This document shows positions 7,682 through 15,582 of a DNA stretch of 20,671 bases, piece after piece. The first letter of the stretch is position 1. Every line of letters begins with the position of its first letter. The stretch covers positions 1 through 20,671 of the forward strand of contig DCIE01000069.1 in assembly GCA_002315765.1 (NCBI GenBank), in the 5' to 3' direction. This DNA comes from Ruminococcaceae bacterium UBA1734 (GTDB lineage Bacteria; Bacillota; Clostridia; Oscillospirales; Acutalibacteraceae). A program made the position numbers and the translations under genes. The notes below the pieces were generated by a model, which saw only the letters and a program-made list of their open reading frames with translations, was not told the origin of the DNA and ran no database searches.

Positions 7682-7709
7682 ATTATCGCCCCGCAATTTT
7701 ACATAAGGA

Positions 7710-7792
7710 TTATTTTGTGCTAAAGTAGTGTTATTTTGTGTATTTTTTACTCTTGATGTTTGTATTATAATCTACTTGTAAGTATAAGTCAA
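7710..7792. promoter_or_regulatory. Divergent overlapping promoters with AraC-type direct repeats
   Basis: ATTATAAT (7764-7771) gives a TATAAT box on both strands. The minus-strand promoter (AraC gene) is complete: TTGACT (7792-7787), 17-bp spacer, TATAAT (7769-7764). The plus-strand promoter (nagB-like operon) has TATAAT (7766-7771) but no -35 match at the right distance. Upstream of it, TTATTTTGTG occurs twice exactly (7710-7719 and 7731-7740), 21 bp apart, ending near -38 from the expected start near 7778. This is the usual geometry for an AraC-family dimer that activates while overlapping the -35. The same repeats lie downstream of the AraC start, suiting autorepression. Confidence 0.7.
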
Positions 7793-7827
7793 TATACTAA
7801 AATTTTATTATTCAAGGAGTGTTTTTT

Positions 7828-8682
7828 ATGGCACAGGATATTAATTTAATTCCACCCGAAAAATTAGGTGAAAATGCAAAAATTAAACTAAATGTTTGCG
7901 ACCACGAGGTTGATATGTACTGGAAGGTTGCCATTGAGGTTTTAGAGGTTATAGAGGAAAACAACCGCAAGGGTGAACCTACCGTAATGATAGTTCCTTA
8001 CGGTCCTATCGGCCCTTACTCAAGAATGGCTGAGCTTGTTAACAAGTACCGTATTTCTCTTAAAAACTGCGTATTTATGAATATGGACGAATATATCGGT
8101 CCTGACGGCAAATATATTGATTACAATCATCCTCTTTCCTTTAGAGGCGGTATGGACAGAACCTTCTACTCAAAGGTTGACCCTGAGCTTAATGTTCTTC
8201 CCGAGAACCGTATTTTCCCCGACCCTGAGGACACCGGCAAGATTATGCGTACAATTGAAAAATACGGTAAGCTTGATATGGTATTCGGCGGAGTGGGTAT
8301 TAACGGCCACTATGCATTTAACGAGCCACCCGAGGCTGACGAAAATGTAACCCCTGAAGAGTTTGCACAAAGAGAAACAAGAGTTCTTAAAATCACAAGA
8401 GAAACAAGAACAATCAATGCCTTTATGAACACCGGTGCAAATATCGAGGCTATTCCCGCCGACTGCATTACCGTTGGTATGAAGGAATGTTTTATGGCCA
8501 AAAAGGTTCGTATGTGTATGCCGAGAGATTGGAATGCAGCTGCTCTCAGAAAATTGCTTCACGGTGAAAAGACCGCTTTGGTTCCCTGCACTATTTTCCA
8601 AGACCACCCGGACGCTATGATTTATGCCGCAAGGGTTGCAACAGCCTGTCCTGTTGCCGAAATCAGAATTTATAACAAATAA
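7828..8682 (+). CDS. Divergent NagB-like protein (glucosamine-6-phosphate deaminase family)
   Basis: A 284-residue NagB-superfamily protein, somewhat longer than the usual 240-266. AAGGAG (7814-7819) precedes the ATG at 7828; the in-frame GTG at 7819 overlaps that site and is rejected. Catalytic positions are kept: Asp87 (NMDEYIG), His161 and Glu166 (GVGINGHYAFNEP, with Asn159 where E. coli has Asp141 but B. subtilis-type proteins also have Asn). By eye alignment, the phosphate-binding elements of NagB are all changed: the TGGTP loop reads YGPIG (58-62), the position of Arg172 is Phe199, and that of Lys208 is Asn236. It is co-transcribed with nagA (stop/start overlap). I infer an aldose-ketose isomerase or deaminase acting on a related sugar that may lack the 6-phosphate. 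Ordinary NagB activity is not excluded. Confidence 0.8.
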   Translation: MAQDINLIPPEKLGENAKIKLNVCDHEVDMYWKVAIEVLEVIEENNRKGEPTVMIVPYGPIGPYSRMAELVNKYRISLKNCVFMNMDEYIGPDGKYIDYNHPLSFRGGMDRTFYSKVDPELNVLPENRIFPDPEDTGKIMRTIEKYGKLDMVFGGVGINGHYAFNEPPEADENVTPEEFAQRETRVLKITRETRTINAFMNTGANIEAIPADCITVGMKECFMAKKVRMCMPRDWNAAALRKLLHGEKTALVPCTIFQDHPDAMIYAARVATACPVAEIRIYNK

Positions 8683-9866
8683 TGAACAACCTACTTATTA
8701 AGAATGTTGACGCCGTTCTTAAAGACCGCATTGACCAATCGGTTGATGTTCTGATTAAAGACGGAAAAATTGCCGAAATAGGTAAATTAAACCCCGAAAA
8801 CTGCGAAATTATTGACGGAAGTAATATGCTGCTCTTTCCGGGTTTTGTGGATATTCATATTCACGGCGGCGGAAACAGTGATTTTATGGATGCCACTCCT
8901 ACCGCTTTTGAAAACACCGTAAAGAGCCATCTTATGCACGGCACAACCACTATTGTTCCTACTGCTATGTCGGCATCTTTTGAGGATATTTGCGGTTTTT
9001 TATCCGCTTATAAAACCTTTAAAAAAATAAGTGAGTATGCCGATATGGTGCCGGGTTTACATCTTGAGGGCCCCTATTTTTCCGGTGCAAATGCCAAATC
9101 AAGCGGTGCTCAGCCTAAAAATATTTTAAGGTTTCCCGATATTAAGGAAATTTCCAAAATACTGAAATTCGCCGACGGCAGTATTATAAGATGGGACGCA
9201 GCCCCCGAACTTCCCGGTAGTGCTATGTTCGCAAAGATAATGAAAGACAACGGTATTTTATGCGCTGTGGGACATTCTGACGCTACTGCAAGTGAAGCCG
9301 AAAACGGATTTAAGAACGGTTTTTCACACATTACCCATTTTTTAAATGCAACAAGTGCACACAGAAAGCGTGAACAAAAGGTTTTTGCCGGTATTTTAGA
9401 AGCCACATATCTTAATGACGACATTACAATCGAACTAATCGGAGACGGTTGCCATATTGCAAAGGAAGATTTCCTTTTAGCACTTAAAATTAAGGGTGCC
9501 GAAAAGATTTCGGTAATAACCGATGCTATGCGATTGTCCGCTACTAATATTAAGCAGGGAAAACTGGGCAGTATTTTAAACGGTACCGACTGTATTGTTG
9601 ATGACGGTGTGGCAAAACTAACCGATATGTCATCATTTGCCGGAAGCATTTGCACAATGGACAGAGCTCTTAAGGTCTTATGCAACGACTTTTCGATTTC
9701 TCCCTGTATAGCTTCGGTTATGATGTCATTATCCCCGTCAAAACTATTAAAAATCCAGGACAAAAAAGGAACAATCAGTGTTGGCAAGGATGCGGATTTA
9801 GTCTTAACCGACAAATCCTTTAATATTAAAAATGTTATCCTCGCCGGTGTTCCTCAAATTAAATAA
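8682..9866 (+). CDS. nagA: N-acetylglucosamine-6-phosphate deacetylase
   Basis: A 394-residue amidohydrolase-superfamily protein, close to the family length of about 380-390. It deacetylates N-acetylhexosamine 6-phosphate in the cytosol. The sequence shows PGFVDIHIHGG (His59, His61), HLEGP (Glu129), GHSDAT (His198), THFLNA (His219), DGCHI (His258) and VITDA (Asp281), so metal ligands and the catalytic Asp are present. The segment usually reading HREPG has KREQK here, a modest change near the phosphate site (the Arg is kept). Its ATG overlaps the stop of the NagB-like gene by one base, implying translational coupling. It belongs to the operon with the GH123-like gene, which fits breakdown of an N-acetyl amino sugar (GlcNAc or GalNAc). 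Confidence 0.88.
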   Translation: MNNLLIKNVDAVLKDRIDQSVDVLIKDGKIAEIGKLNPENCEIIDGSNMLLFPGFVDIHIHGGGNSDFMDATPTAFENTVKSHLMHGTTTIVPTAMSASFEDICGFLSAYKTFKKISEYADMVPGLHLEGPYFSGANAKSSGAQPKNILRFPDIKEISKILKFADGSIIRWDAAPELPGSAMFAKIMKDNGILCAVGHSDATASEAENGFKNGFSHITHFLNATSAHRKREQKVFAGILEATYLNDDITIELIGDGCHIAKEDFLLALKIKGAEKISVITDAMRLSATNIKQGKLGSILNGTDCIVDDGVAKLTDMSSFAGSICTMDRALKVLCNDFSISPCIASVMMSLSPSKLLKIQDKKGTISVGKDADLVLTDKSFNIKNVILAGVPQIK

Positions 9867-9877
9867 GGAAAATATCT

Positions 9878-11596
9878 ATGAATTTTGAAACTAACATTGT
9901 ATCATCTCTTACCAAGGTTTTTCCCGACCGAATTATGGGAGACAGAATGGAAAGTGCAACCACATTCAGAAACGAGCCTTTTTCCTTTCAGGTCGCCTTT
10001 AGAAGTGAATTGGGCGACGAGAAGGTTACTCCCGTATATACCACCATTGAAAGCAATCTTGATATAAAGTATATTTCCGAGTTCTATGTCGGAAATGTGC
10101 CTATTGTTAAAGCATCAAATGCGCCGGAAATTGATACCTACTACGACAGGAAAACTCCCGGTCTTTATCCCGATATGCTTTTAAAACGCAATAGTAATGC
10201 GGATATTTTAAACGATATCCGACTGACCGGCAGATATTTTGAGCAAAATCAGGAAACACAAATTTATGCCGTTTCCGATGCTTATCAGTCCATTTGGTTT
10301 ACCGTAAACGAGAATAACGAAACAATTGAACCGGGAAAATACTATATAACGGTTTCCTTTTTTAATACGATTCACAAACAGTTTTTAGCAAAGGAAACAT
10401 TTAATCTTGAAATTCTACCGGCATCTCTTCCGAAGCAGGACTTTACCTACACTTGTTGGTTTCATCCCGATTGTCTTTCCGACCTTTACGGTGTAGAAGT
10501 ATTCAGCGACCGCCATTTTGAGATAATGGAGAATTATATTAAAGAGGCTTCTAAAACAGGTATGAACCTGATTTTACTTCCTGCTTTCACTCCGCCTCTT
10601 GATACCCCTGTGGGCAGAGAAAGAAAAACCGTTCAATTAGTTGATGTCATTAAGGAAAATGATACATATTCTTTCAAATTCGATAATATGAAACGATACA
10701 TTGACATCTGTCGAAAAAGCGGTATTAATAGGTTTGAGCATAGCCATCTGTTTACCCAGTGGGGCGCTAAAAACGCACCGAAAATAATGGCGACCGTTGA
10801 TGGTGATTATAAACGGATATTCGGTTGGGATACCGATGCCAAAGACCCTGAATACGCAAGGTTTTTAAAGGCATATTTTGATGCCCTTATCCCCTTTCTT
10901 AAGGAAATGAAAATAGATAACAGTCAAATGTTTTTCCATATTTCCGATGAACCCGATGAGGACAATATTGACTATTATAAAAATGCTCAAAACATTTTGT
11001 CGGACATTATCAAGGACTTTAGTTGCGGTGATGCACTGTCGGATTATAGATACTACGAAAACGGCAGTGTTAAGTTGCCCATTGTTATCACTTCTTCGGA
11101 TGATATTGATAAATTTGCCGAAAACTGTCCGAATTACTGGGTTTATTACACCGGCAATCAGTTGTTCAACGGTTATTCCAACCGCATTATAACCGTTTCC
11201 GGCTCAAGAAATCGCAAAATCGGTGCAGAAGCCTATTCAATGGGTGCAAAGGGCTTTTTGCATTGGGGATACAACTACTATTACGGTGTACTGAGCCACG
11301 GACTTTTCAATCCCACATATTATCCCGGCGGTTACAACCAAAACCCCGGTTCTTCATTCATAGTTTACTCTAAGGCTGACGGAACTCCCATTCCCTCAAC
11401 CCGTATGAAGATATTTTACGAGGGAATTAACGATTACCGTGCTCTTTGCCTTTACGAAAGCTTATCCTCAAGAGAAGATGCAATAAACCTAATAAAGGAA
11501 TACTACGGTGAACCCGGCTTTAAATTCCTGCCGGATAATAATAATTTGTTGAATTTCAGGAACGAACTGAATTTAAGAATTAAAAATTTACTTTAA
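9878..11596 (+). CDS. GH123-like glycoside hydrolase (DUF4091 domain)
   Basis: A 572-residue protein of the DUF4091 family, whose Pfam domain is now named the GH123 catalytic domain; characterised GH123 enzymes are beta-N-acetylgalactosaminidases using substrate-assisted catalysis by an Asp-Glu pair. Here HISDEP places that pair at Asp357-Glu358. An N-terminal beta-sandwich (1-185) precedes the barrel; FLHWGYNYYYG and YEGINDYRALCLYE near the C-terminus are typical of the family. There is no signal peptide, so it should act in the cytosol on imported oligosaccharides, unlike most characterised members. RBS AAGGAA (9865-9870) overlaps the nagA stop; the gap is 11 nt. Linkage to nagA supports an N-acetylhexosamine substrate. 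Assignment is by motif recognition; the exact sugar and linkage are unknown. Confidence 0.75.
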   Translation: MNFETNIVSSLTKVFPDRIMGDRMESATTFRNEPFSFQVAFRSELGDEKVTPVYTTIESNLDIKYISEFYVGNVPIVKASNAPEIDTYYDRKTPGLYPDMLLKRNSNADILNDIRLTGRYFEQNQETQIYAVSDAYQSIWFTVNENNETIEPGKYYITVSFFNTIHKQFLAKETFNLEILPASLPKQDFTYTCWFHPDCLSDLYGVEVFSDRHFEIMENYIKEASKTGMNLILLPAFTPPLDTPVGRERKTVQLVDVIKENDTYSFKFDNMKRYIDICRKSGINRFEHSHLFTQWGAKNAPKIMATVDGDYKRIFGWDTDAKDPEYARFLKAYFDALIPFLKEMKIDNSQMFFHISDEPDEDNIDYYKNAQNILSDIIKDFSCGDALSDYRYYENGSVKLPIVITSSDDIDKFAENCPNYWVYYTGNQLFNGYSNRIITVSGSRNRKIGAEAYSMGAKGFLHWGYNYYYGVLSHGLFNPTYYPGGYNQNPGSSFIVYSKADGTPIPSTRMKIFYEGINDYRALCLYESLSSREDAINLIKEYYGEPGFKFLPDNNNLLNFRNELNLRIKNLL

Positions 11597-11604
11597 AACA
11601 AAAA

Positions 11605-11650
11605 ATGCCTTGATAAAACTGCGACACAATTTTATCAAGGCTTATTTCGG
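11605..11650. terminator. Bidirectional terminator between GH123-like and glycerate kinase genes
   Basis: A perfect 12-bp stem (GCCTTGATAAAA 11607-11618 with TTTTATCAAGGC 11630-11641) has an 11-nt loop, with TTATTT following on the + strand and ATTTTTTGTTTT following on the minus strand. It serves both convergent genes. Confidence 0.85.
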
Positions 11651-11656
11651 TTAATT

Positions 11657-12778
11657 TTAAATTATGTTAAATACCTGATTAACAACATCTTCTAAATTTT
11701 TTGAAGCATAGGGTATTTCAAGGGCTTTTTCAAGAGGAACAACCTCATTGAGTATGGAAAAATAACCGTCAATATACTGATTGCAAAGCCGGGTGTTTTC
11801 ACCTAAACAACCGCAAAATGCCAAAACCTTTTTACCCTTTTCCTTGGCTTTTTTTGCAAGGGTAATAGGCGCTTTTCCGTTAATACTTTGACCGTCCATT
11901 CTTCCTTCGCCGGTTATAACAATATCCACATCATCAATTAGGTCTAAAATGCCGGTTTTCTCCATTACGATTTCGGCACCGCTTCTCATTTTTGCATTTA
12001 AAAATGTAAAGAAAGCGTATCCGAGTCCACCTGCCGCACCACTGCCACCGGCAACATCATATTTTGTATTAAACTTTTTATTTGCAATCAAAGAAAAATC
12101 ATTTATCCATTTATCCATTAGGATTATTTCTTCTTGGTTTGCACCCTTTTGTTTTGCAAAAATATAACTGCAACCCTGCTCACCGCATAAGGGATTTGTT
12201 ACATCACAGGCAACTGTAAAATTACAGTCTTTAAGTCTTTTATCGGCATTGTCGCAGGAAATACTTAAAATATCCTTAATGGCATTTGCACCGAAGCCCA
12301 CTTCTTTACCTTCTTTATCGGTAAAAGAAAAGCCGAGAGCCTTTAGCATACCTATACCGCAATCATTGGTTGCACTGCCTCCAAGACCCACAATAAAATC
12401 ACTGCAACCACGATTGAGGGCGTCGATTATCATTTCTCCTACACCGTAGGTTGTGGTAATCATGGGATTTTTTTCATCACCCGAAACCAAGGTAATTCCC
12501 GAAGCCTGAGCCATTTCTATTATTGCGGTTGTACCGCTTACGGCATAGGTAGCGTTTACCTTTTTACCGTATATGGGAGAATTTACCGAAACGGTTATAT
12601 TTTCGGCACCGATTGCCTTGGCAATAACCTCCGATGTTCCCTCACCGCCGTCTGCAAGTTCTTTAATAATAACCATGTAGTCGGGCTTTGCTTTTTTAAT
12701 TCCCTTTTGGATTGATAATCCCGCTTCAAGAGAAGAAATACTTCCTTTAAAAGAGTCGGTAGCAACAAGAATTTTCAT
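11657..12778 (-). CDS. glxK: Glycerate kinase (GlxK/GarK family)
   Basis: A 373-residue glycerate kinase of the GarK/GlxK (type I, glycerate 2-kinase) family, phosphorylating D-glycerate with ATP in the cytosol to feed glycolysis. Family motifs run in order: ATDSFKGS (N-terminus), ADGGEGT, TTYGVGEMI, GLGGSATNDCG, GAAGGLG and TGEGRMDGQS. Length is normal (about 375-380) and it appears intact. A GGAG site lies about 9 nt before the ATG. It stands alone, convergent with the GH123-like gene and divergent from the PHP gene. Glycerate suggests sugar-acid catabolism, a theme not shared by the adjacent amino-sugar genes, so the link to them is uncertain. Confidence 0.92.
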   Translation of the reverse strand: MKILVATDSFKGSISSLEAGLSIQKGIKKAKPDYMVIIKELADGGEGTSEVIAKAIGAENITVSVNSPIYGKKVNATYAVSGTTAIIEMAQASGITLVSGDEKNPMITTTYGVGEMIIDALNRGCSDFIVGLGGSATNDCGIGMLKALGFSFTDKEGKEVGFGANAIKDILSISCDNADKRLKDCNFTVACDVTNPLCGEQGCSYIFAKQKGANQEEIILMDKWINDFSLIANKKFNTKYDVAGGSGAAGGLGYAFFTFLNAKMRSGAEIVMEKTGILDLIDDVDIVITGEGRMDGQSINGKAPITLAKKAKEKGKKVLAFCGCLGENTRLCNQYIDGYFSILNEVVPLEKALEIPYASKNLEDVVNQVFNII

Positions 12779-12809
12779 CTTTTTTATCTCCTATTTTCTT
12801 AATAATTTA

Positions 12810-12838
12810 ATAATAACACACTTTTTAATATTTTTAAA
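12810..12838 (-). promoter_or_regulatory. Possible promoter of glycerate kinase
   Basis: On the minus strand, TTTAAA (12838-12833) and TATTAT (12815-12810) are 17 bp apart, with three mismatches in total to consensus, about 32 nt before the start codon. The region is very AT-rich, so chance matches are likely. Confidence 0.35.
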
Positions 12839-12862
12839 GTAAAATATACAATTTTTTAACTA

Positions 12863-12898
12863 ATTAATGTTGACTTGTATTCCTATTAATGTTAAAAT
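12863..12898 (+). promoter_or_regulatory. Promoter of PHP gene with overlapping 22-bp-spaced direct repeats
   Basis: TTGACT (12870-12875) and TAAAAT (12893-12898) are 17 bp apart, a good sigma-A promoter with a start near 12905. A perfect 9-bp direct repeat ATTAATGTT lies at 12863-12871 and 12885-12893. One copy overlaps the first bases of the -35 and the other touches the -10. A protein bound to both would block polymerase, so a repressor site is the simplest reading. Confidence 0.6.
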
Positions 12899-12935
12899 TA
12901 GTACGAAAAATTTATACTTTCGGAGTTGAAAATTT

Positions 12936-13937
12936 ATGTCTAAAGAATACCTATTAAATCCGCAGGAAAACGATTATAAAGCCAACCTACACTGTCATAC
13001 CGTACTTTCCGACGGCGGTAGAACACCCCAACAGGTTAAAGAACAGTATATGGAAAAGGGTTACAGCGTTGTGGCATATACCGACCATGATGTTTTCATC
13101 AGGCACAACGATTTAACCGATGATAATTTTGTGGCGCTAAACTCTTTTGAAGCCGAGTGGGTTGATTGGAAAGAAACAGTCCCCACCAAAAGAAGAACGA
13201 CACATCTTTGTATGATTGCCCTCGATAAGGACATTCGTTTTCAGCCCTGCTATCACCGTGAAAAACACCTTTATTTTTCTCCCGAGTCAAGCAGAGAATT
13301 GGTTGAATTTGACCAAAACGAGCCTGATTTTGAAAGAGAATACGGTCCCGAAAATATTAACGAGTTTATAAAGAAATGTCGTGAACAAAACTTTTTTGTT
13401 ACATATAACCATCCTCGCTGGTCCCTTGAAACCCTCGAAGATTACGGAAAATACAAGGGAATGAATGCCCTTGAGATTATGAACGGTGCCGGTATTGAAA
13501 GCGGTGCTTACGATATTTGCGAAAATTCTTTTGACGAGATTTTAAGAAAAGGACAAAATATTTTTGCTATTGCCGGTGATGACAACCACTTCTCAAGAGA
13601 AAGATTTTTTGCCTGGACAAATATAAGAGCCGAAAAACTAACCTATGAAAATATTGCCGAAAGTCTTAAAAAAGGTAGTTTTTATGCAACAAACGGTCCT
13701 GAAATTAAGGAACTTTATGTTGAAGACGGCGAATTGCACATTAAAACAAGTGATGTAAAATACATTATATTCCATACGGGACATAGACATTTTAACAACT
13801 ATTTTAACGATGAAGGTCTTCCTGTAAATGAAGCATCATTCCCAATAAACTATGAAGATGACGATTATGTAAGAGTAACCGTTCAGGGCTTCGACGGAAC
13901 ATTTGCTTTTTCAAATCCTTATTTTATTAAGAAATAA
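12936..13937 (+). CDS. PHP-domain metal-dependent hydrolase
   Basis: A 333-residue PHP-superfamily protein, probably a phosphoesterase using a metal cluster. Motifs visible: NLHCHTVLSDG (His19, His21, Asp26), YTDHD (Asp50, His51), SFEAEW (near 70), YNHPRW (near 163) and a late GDDNHF, matching the four-motif PHP layout. CGGAG (12921-12925) lies 10 nt before the ATG. No signal peptide. It is 95 nt upstream of the first ceramidase-like gene in the same direction, with only a weak hairpin between, so the two may be co-transcribed. The substrate cannot be read from sequence; related proteins occur in sugar-utilisation clusters, and a phosphate release step is possible but inferred. Confidence 0.82.
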   Translation: MSKEYLLNPQENDYKANLHCHTVLSDGGRTPQQVKEQYMEKGYSVVAYTDHDVFIRHNDLTDDNFVALNSFEAEWVDWKETVPTKRRTTHLCMIALDKDIRFQPCYHREKHLYFSPESSRELVEFDQNEPDFEREYGPENINEFIKKCREQNFFVTYNHPRWSLETLEDYGKYKGMNALEIMNGAGIESGAYDICENSFDEILRKGQNIFAIAGDDNHFSRERFFAWTNIRAEKLTYENIAESLKKGSFYATNGPEIKELYVEDGELHIKTSDVKYIIFHTGHRHFNNYFNDEGLPVNEASFPINYEDDDYVRVTVQGFDGTFAFSNPYFIKK

Positions 13938-13953
13938 GCCATTAAAGAATAAG

Positions 13954-13985
13954 AAACGGCGGTACATTTAAAAATTCCGTTTTTT
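13954..13985 (+). terminator. Weak hairpin between PHP and first ceramidase-like gene
   Basis: A 6-bp stem (AAACGG 13954-13959 with CCGTTT 13977-13982) and a 17-nt loop run into a short T-tract. It could be a leaky terminator that partly separates the PHP gene from the downstream cluster. No convincing -35/-10 pair is visible before 14033; TATATT at 13993-13998 lacks a -35. Confidence 0.3.
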
Positions 13986-14032
13986 GTGATTTTATATTTA
14001 ATTTTGTGTCTTAGAAAGAATTGGTGATTTTT

Positions 14033-15544
14033 ATGTTAAACATTGGCTGGGCAAGTAGAGATGTCTCCACGGATAAACCGGTTATTATACGAGGACAGTA
14101 CTATATGCGTATATCAAAGGGTATTTTAGACCCGGTTATGGTTACCGCCCTTACTGTGGAAAACGGCGGCGATTATGTAATTTTCCTTGAAACCGATGCC
14201 ACCGATACTGTTGTAGGTGTACTTAATTTGGTTTGCGAAAATGTTAAATCGGCAAACAAAGATATTGATACAACAAAGATTTTAATGAATGCCACCCACG
14301 CACATACTTCCCCGGTTCAATTTGATTGCCGACACTGGGGACCCCTTAAGGATATTCCTCACGATGGTGTGGAAATTGCCGACTCGGTGGAATACACCGA
14401 ATTTTTTGCAAAAATGTGTGCCGAAGCCGTTTGCGAATCCTTTGAAAACAAAAAGCCCGGATATATTTCCTACGGCTACGGTTACGCCGCTGTTGCCAAT
14501 CATCGCAGAGTTGTATATGACCCCGAACTTTCCGACAGTTCGGAAAGAAAAGAAGAACTTAAAAAGAACGGTACAACAAAAATGTACGGTCATACCGAGC
14601 TTCCCGACTTTTCGGGTTACGAGTCGGGACCTGACCATTTTTCTAACTTTATGTTCACCTTTGACCAAAACGAGAAGCTCACCGGTGCGATAATAAATAT
14701 CCCCTGTCCTTCTCAAAACTGCGAAATAGAAAACTATTTATCGGCAGATTATTGGCACGAGGTTAGAACAATTCTAAAAGAACGCTACGGAGATGATTTG
14801 TTTATTCTCCCCCAGTGCGGTGCGGCAGGAGATTTAGCACCGAGAATTTTGCATTATCATAAGGCACAGCTTAGAAGATATGCTCTTAAATTTTCCGACC
14901 ACCCCTATGATAAGCGTCTTATTGAGCCATACGAAATGCACAACCGTCTTGATATTGCCCTTAAAATCTGCGATAGCTTTGATGAGGTTTACTCTTGGGC
15001 AAGTAAAGAAAAGTACAATGACTCGGTTGTAGTTCATAATACCCAAATGCTTGAGCTTGATAAAATCAATGTTACAAAAGAGGATTATGAAGAGTACAAG
15101 ATTAAATTAGCCAACGAAGAAAAAAAGCTTGTATTTGATAAGCAAGACGAACCCGAAAACGCACTTAAAAAATATACAAATCAACTTGCAAAGGTTCGGG
15201 ATTTGAGATATGTAATTAACAGATACGAAACCCAAGACACCGACAAAACCCACAAATCAGAAATACATATTGTACGAATAGGTGATATTGCCTTCGCTTC
15301 TACACAGTTTGAATTGTTTATGGATTATCAGCACCGTATTCAAGCCCGTTCGCCCTTTATACAAACCTTTGTTATACAGCTTACCGCACAGTATCACTGT
15401 GATTCGGGAACATATCTTCCTACAAAACGAGCCATTAATGGCAAGGGCTACAGTGCCATTATTGAAAGCAGTATTGTCTCCAATAAGGGCGGAAACAAAC
15501 TTGTTGAAGCCGTTTTGGATAATCTAAACGAAATTAATAAATAA
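14033..15544 (+). CDS. Neutral ceramidase-like protein 1 (short, cytosolic)
   Basis: A 503-residue protein resembling the N-terminal catalytic domain of neutral/alkaline ceramidase, a zinc amidase. I start at the ATG at 14033, giving MLNIGWA as in both paralogues, rather than the TTG at 14021. Family landmarks: ATHAHTSP (His89, His91), NIPCPSQNC (Cys225), AAGDLAP (Ala269), FELFMDY (Glu427) and GKGYSA (Tyr473). By eye alignment with Pseudomonas nCDase, Cys225 replaces zinc ligand His204 and Ala269 replaces catalytic Ser274, while candidates for the other zinc ligands are kept. It lacks a signal peptide and the C-terminal domain, so true ceramide hydrolysis outside the cell is unlikely. A related amide substrate or a non-hydrolytic role is possible. 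First of three homologues in one cluster. Confidence 0.72.
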   Translation: MLNIGWASRDVSTDKPVIIRGQYYMRISKGILDPVMVTALTVENGGDYVIFLETDATDTVVGVLNLVCENVKSANKDIDTTKILMNATHAHTSPVQFDCRHWGPLKDIPHDGVEIADSVEYTEFFAKMCAEAVCESFENKKPGYISYGYGYAAVANHRRVVYDPELSDSSERKEELKKNGTTKMYGHTELPDFSGYESGPDHFSNFMFTFDQNEKLTGAIINIPCPSQNCEIENYLSADYWHEVRTILKERYGDDLFILPQCGAAGDLAPRILHYHKAQLRRYALKFSDHPYDKRLIEPYEMHNRLDIALKICDSFDEVYSWASKEKYNDSVVVHNTQMLELDKINVTKEDYEEYKIKLANEEKKLVFDKQDEPENALKKYTNQLAKVRDLRYVINRYETQDTDKTHKSEIHIVRIGDIAFASTQFELFMDYQHRIQARSPFIQTFVIQLTAQYHCDSGTYLPTKRAINGKGYSAIIESSIVSNKGGNKLVEAVLDNLNEINK

Positions 15545-15582
15545 ATTACAGCCCTCGGCTGATAAATATGAGAGGTATTACT

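Noticed and set aside
7753..7758. TTGATG as a -35 for the nagB-like operon
   Set aside because: It is only 7 bp from the + strand TATAAT, and no acceptable -10 lies 16-18 bp downstream.
9110..9814. A 234-residue antisense open frame inside nagA
   Set aside because: nagA is intact with all metal ligands; the antisense frame has a low-complexity composition (Ser, Ile, Ala, Pro) and no motif.
14282..14716. Long open frames antisense or out of frame within the ceramidase-like genes (also at 17679-18065, 18340-18744, 20241-20597)
   Set aside because: They recur at matching positions in the three paralogues, lack ribosome sites, and have no recognisable protein; they are shadows of the conserved coding frame.
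15549..15561. Small hairpin CAGCC-CTC-GGCTG between ceramidase-like 1 and the GH5-like gene
   Set aside because: Only 5 bp with no T-tract; not a terminator, and such short stems arise by chance.
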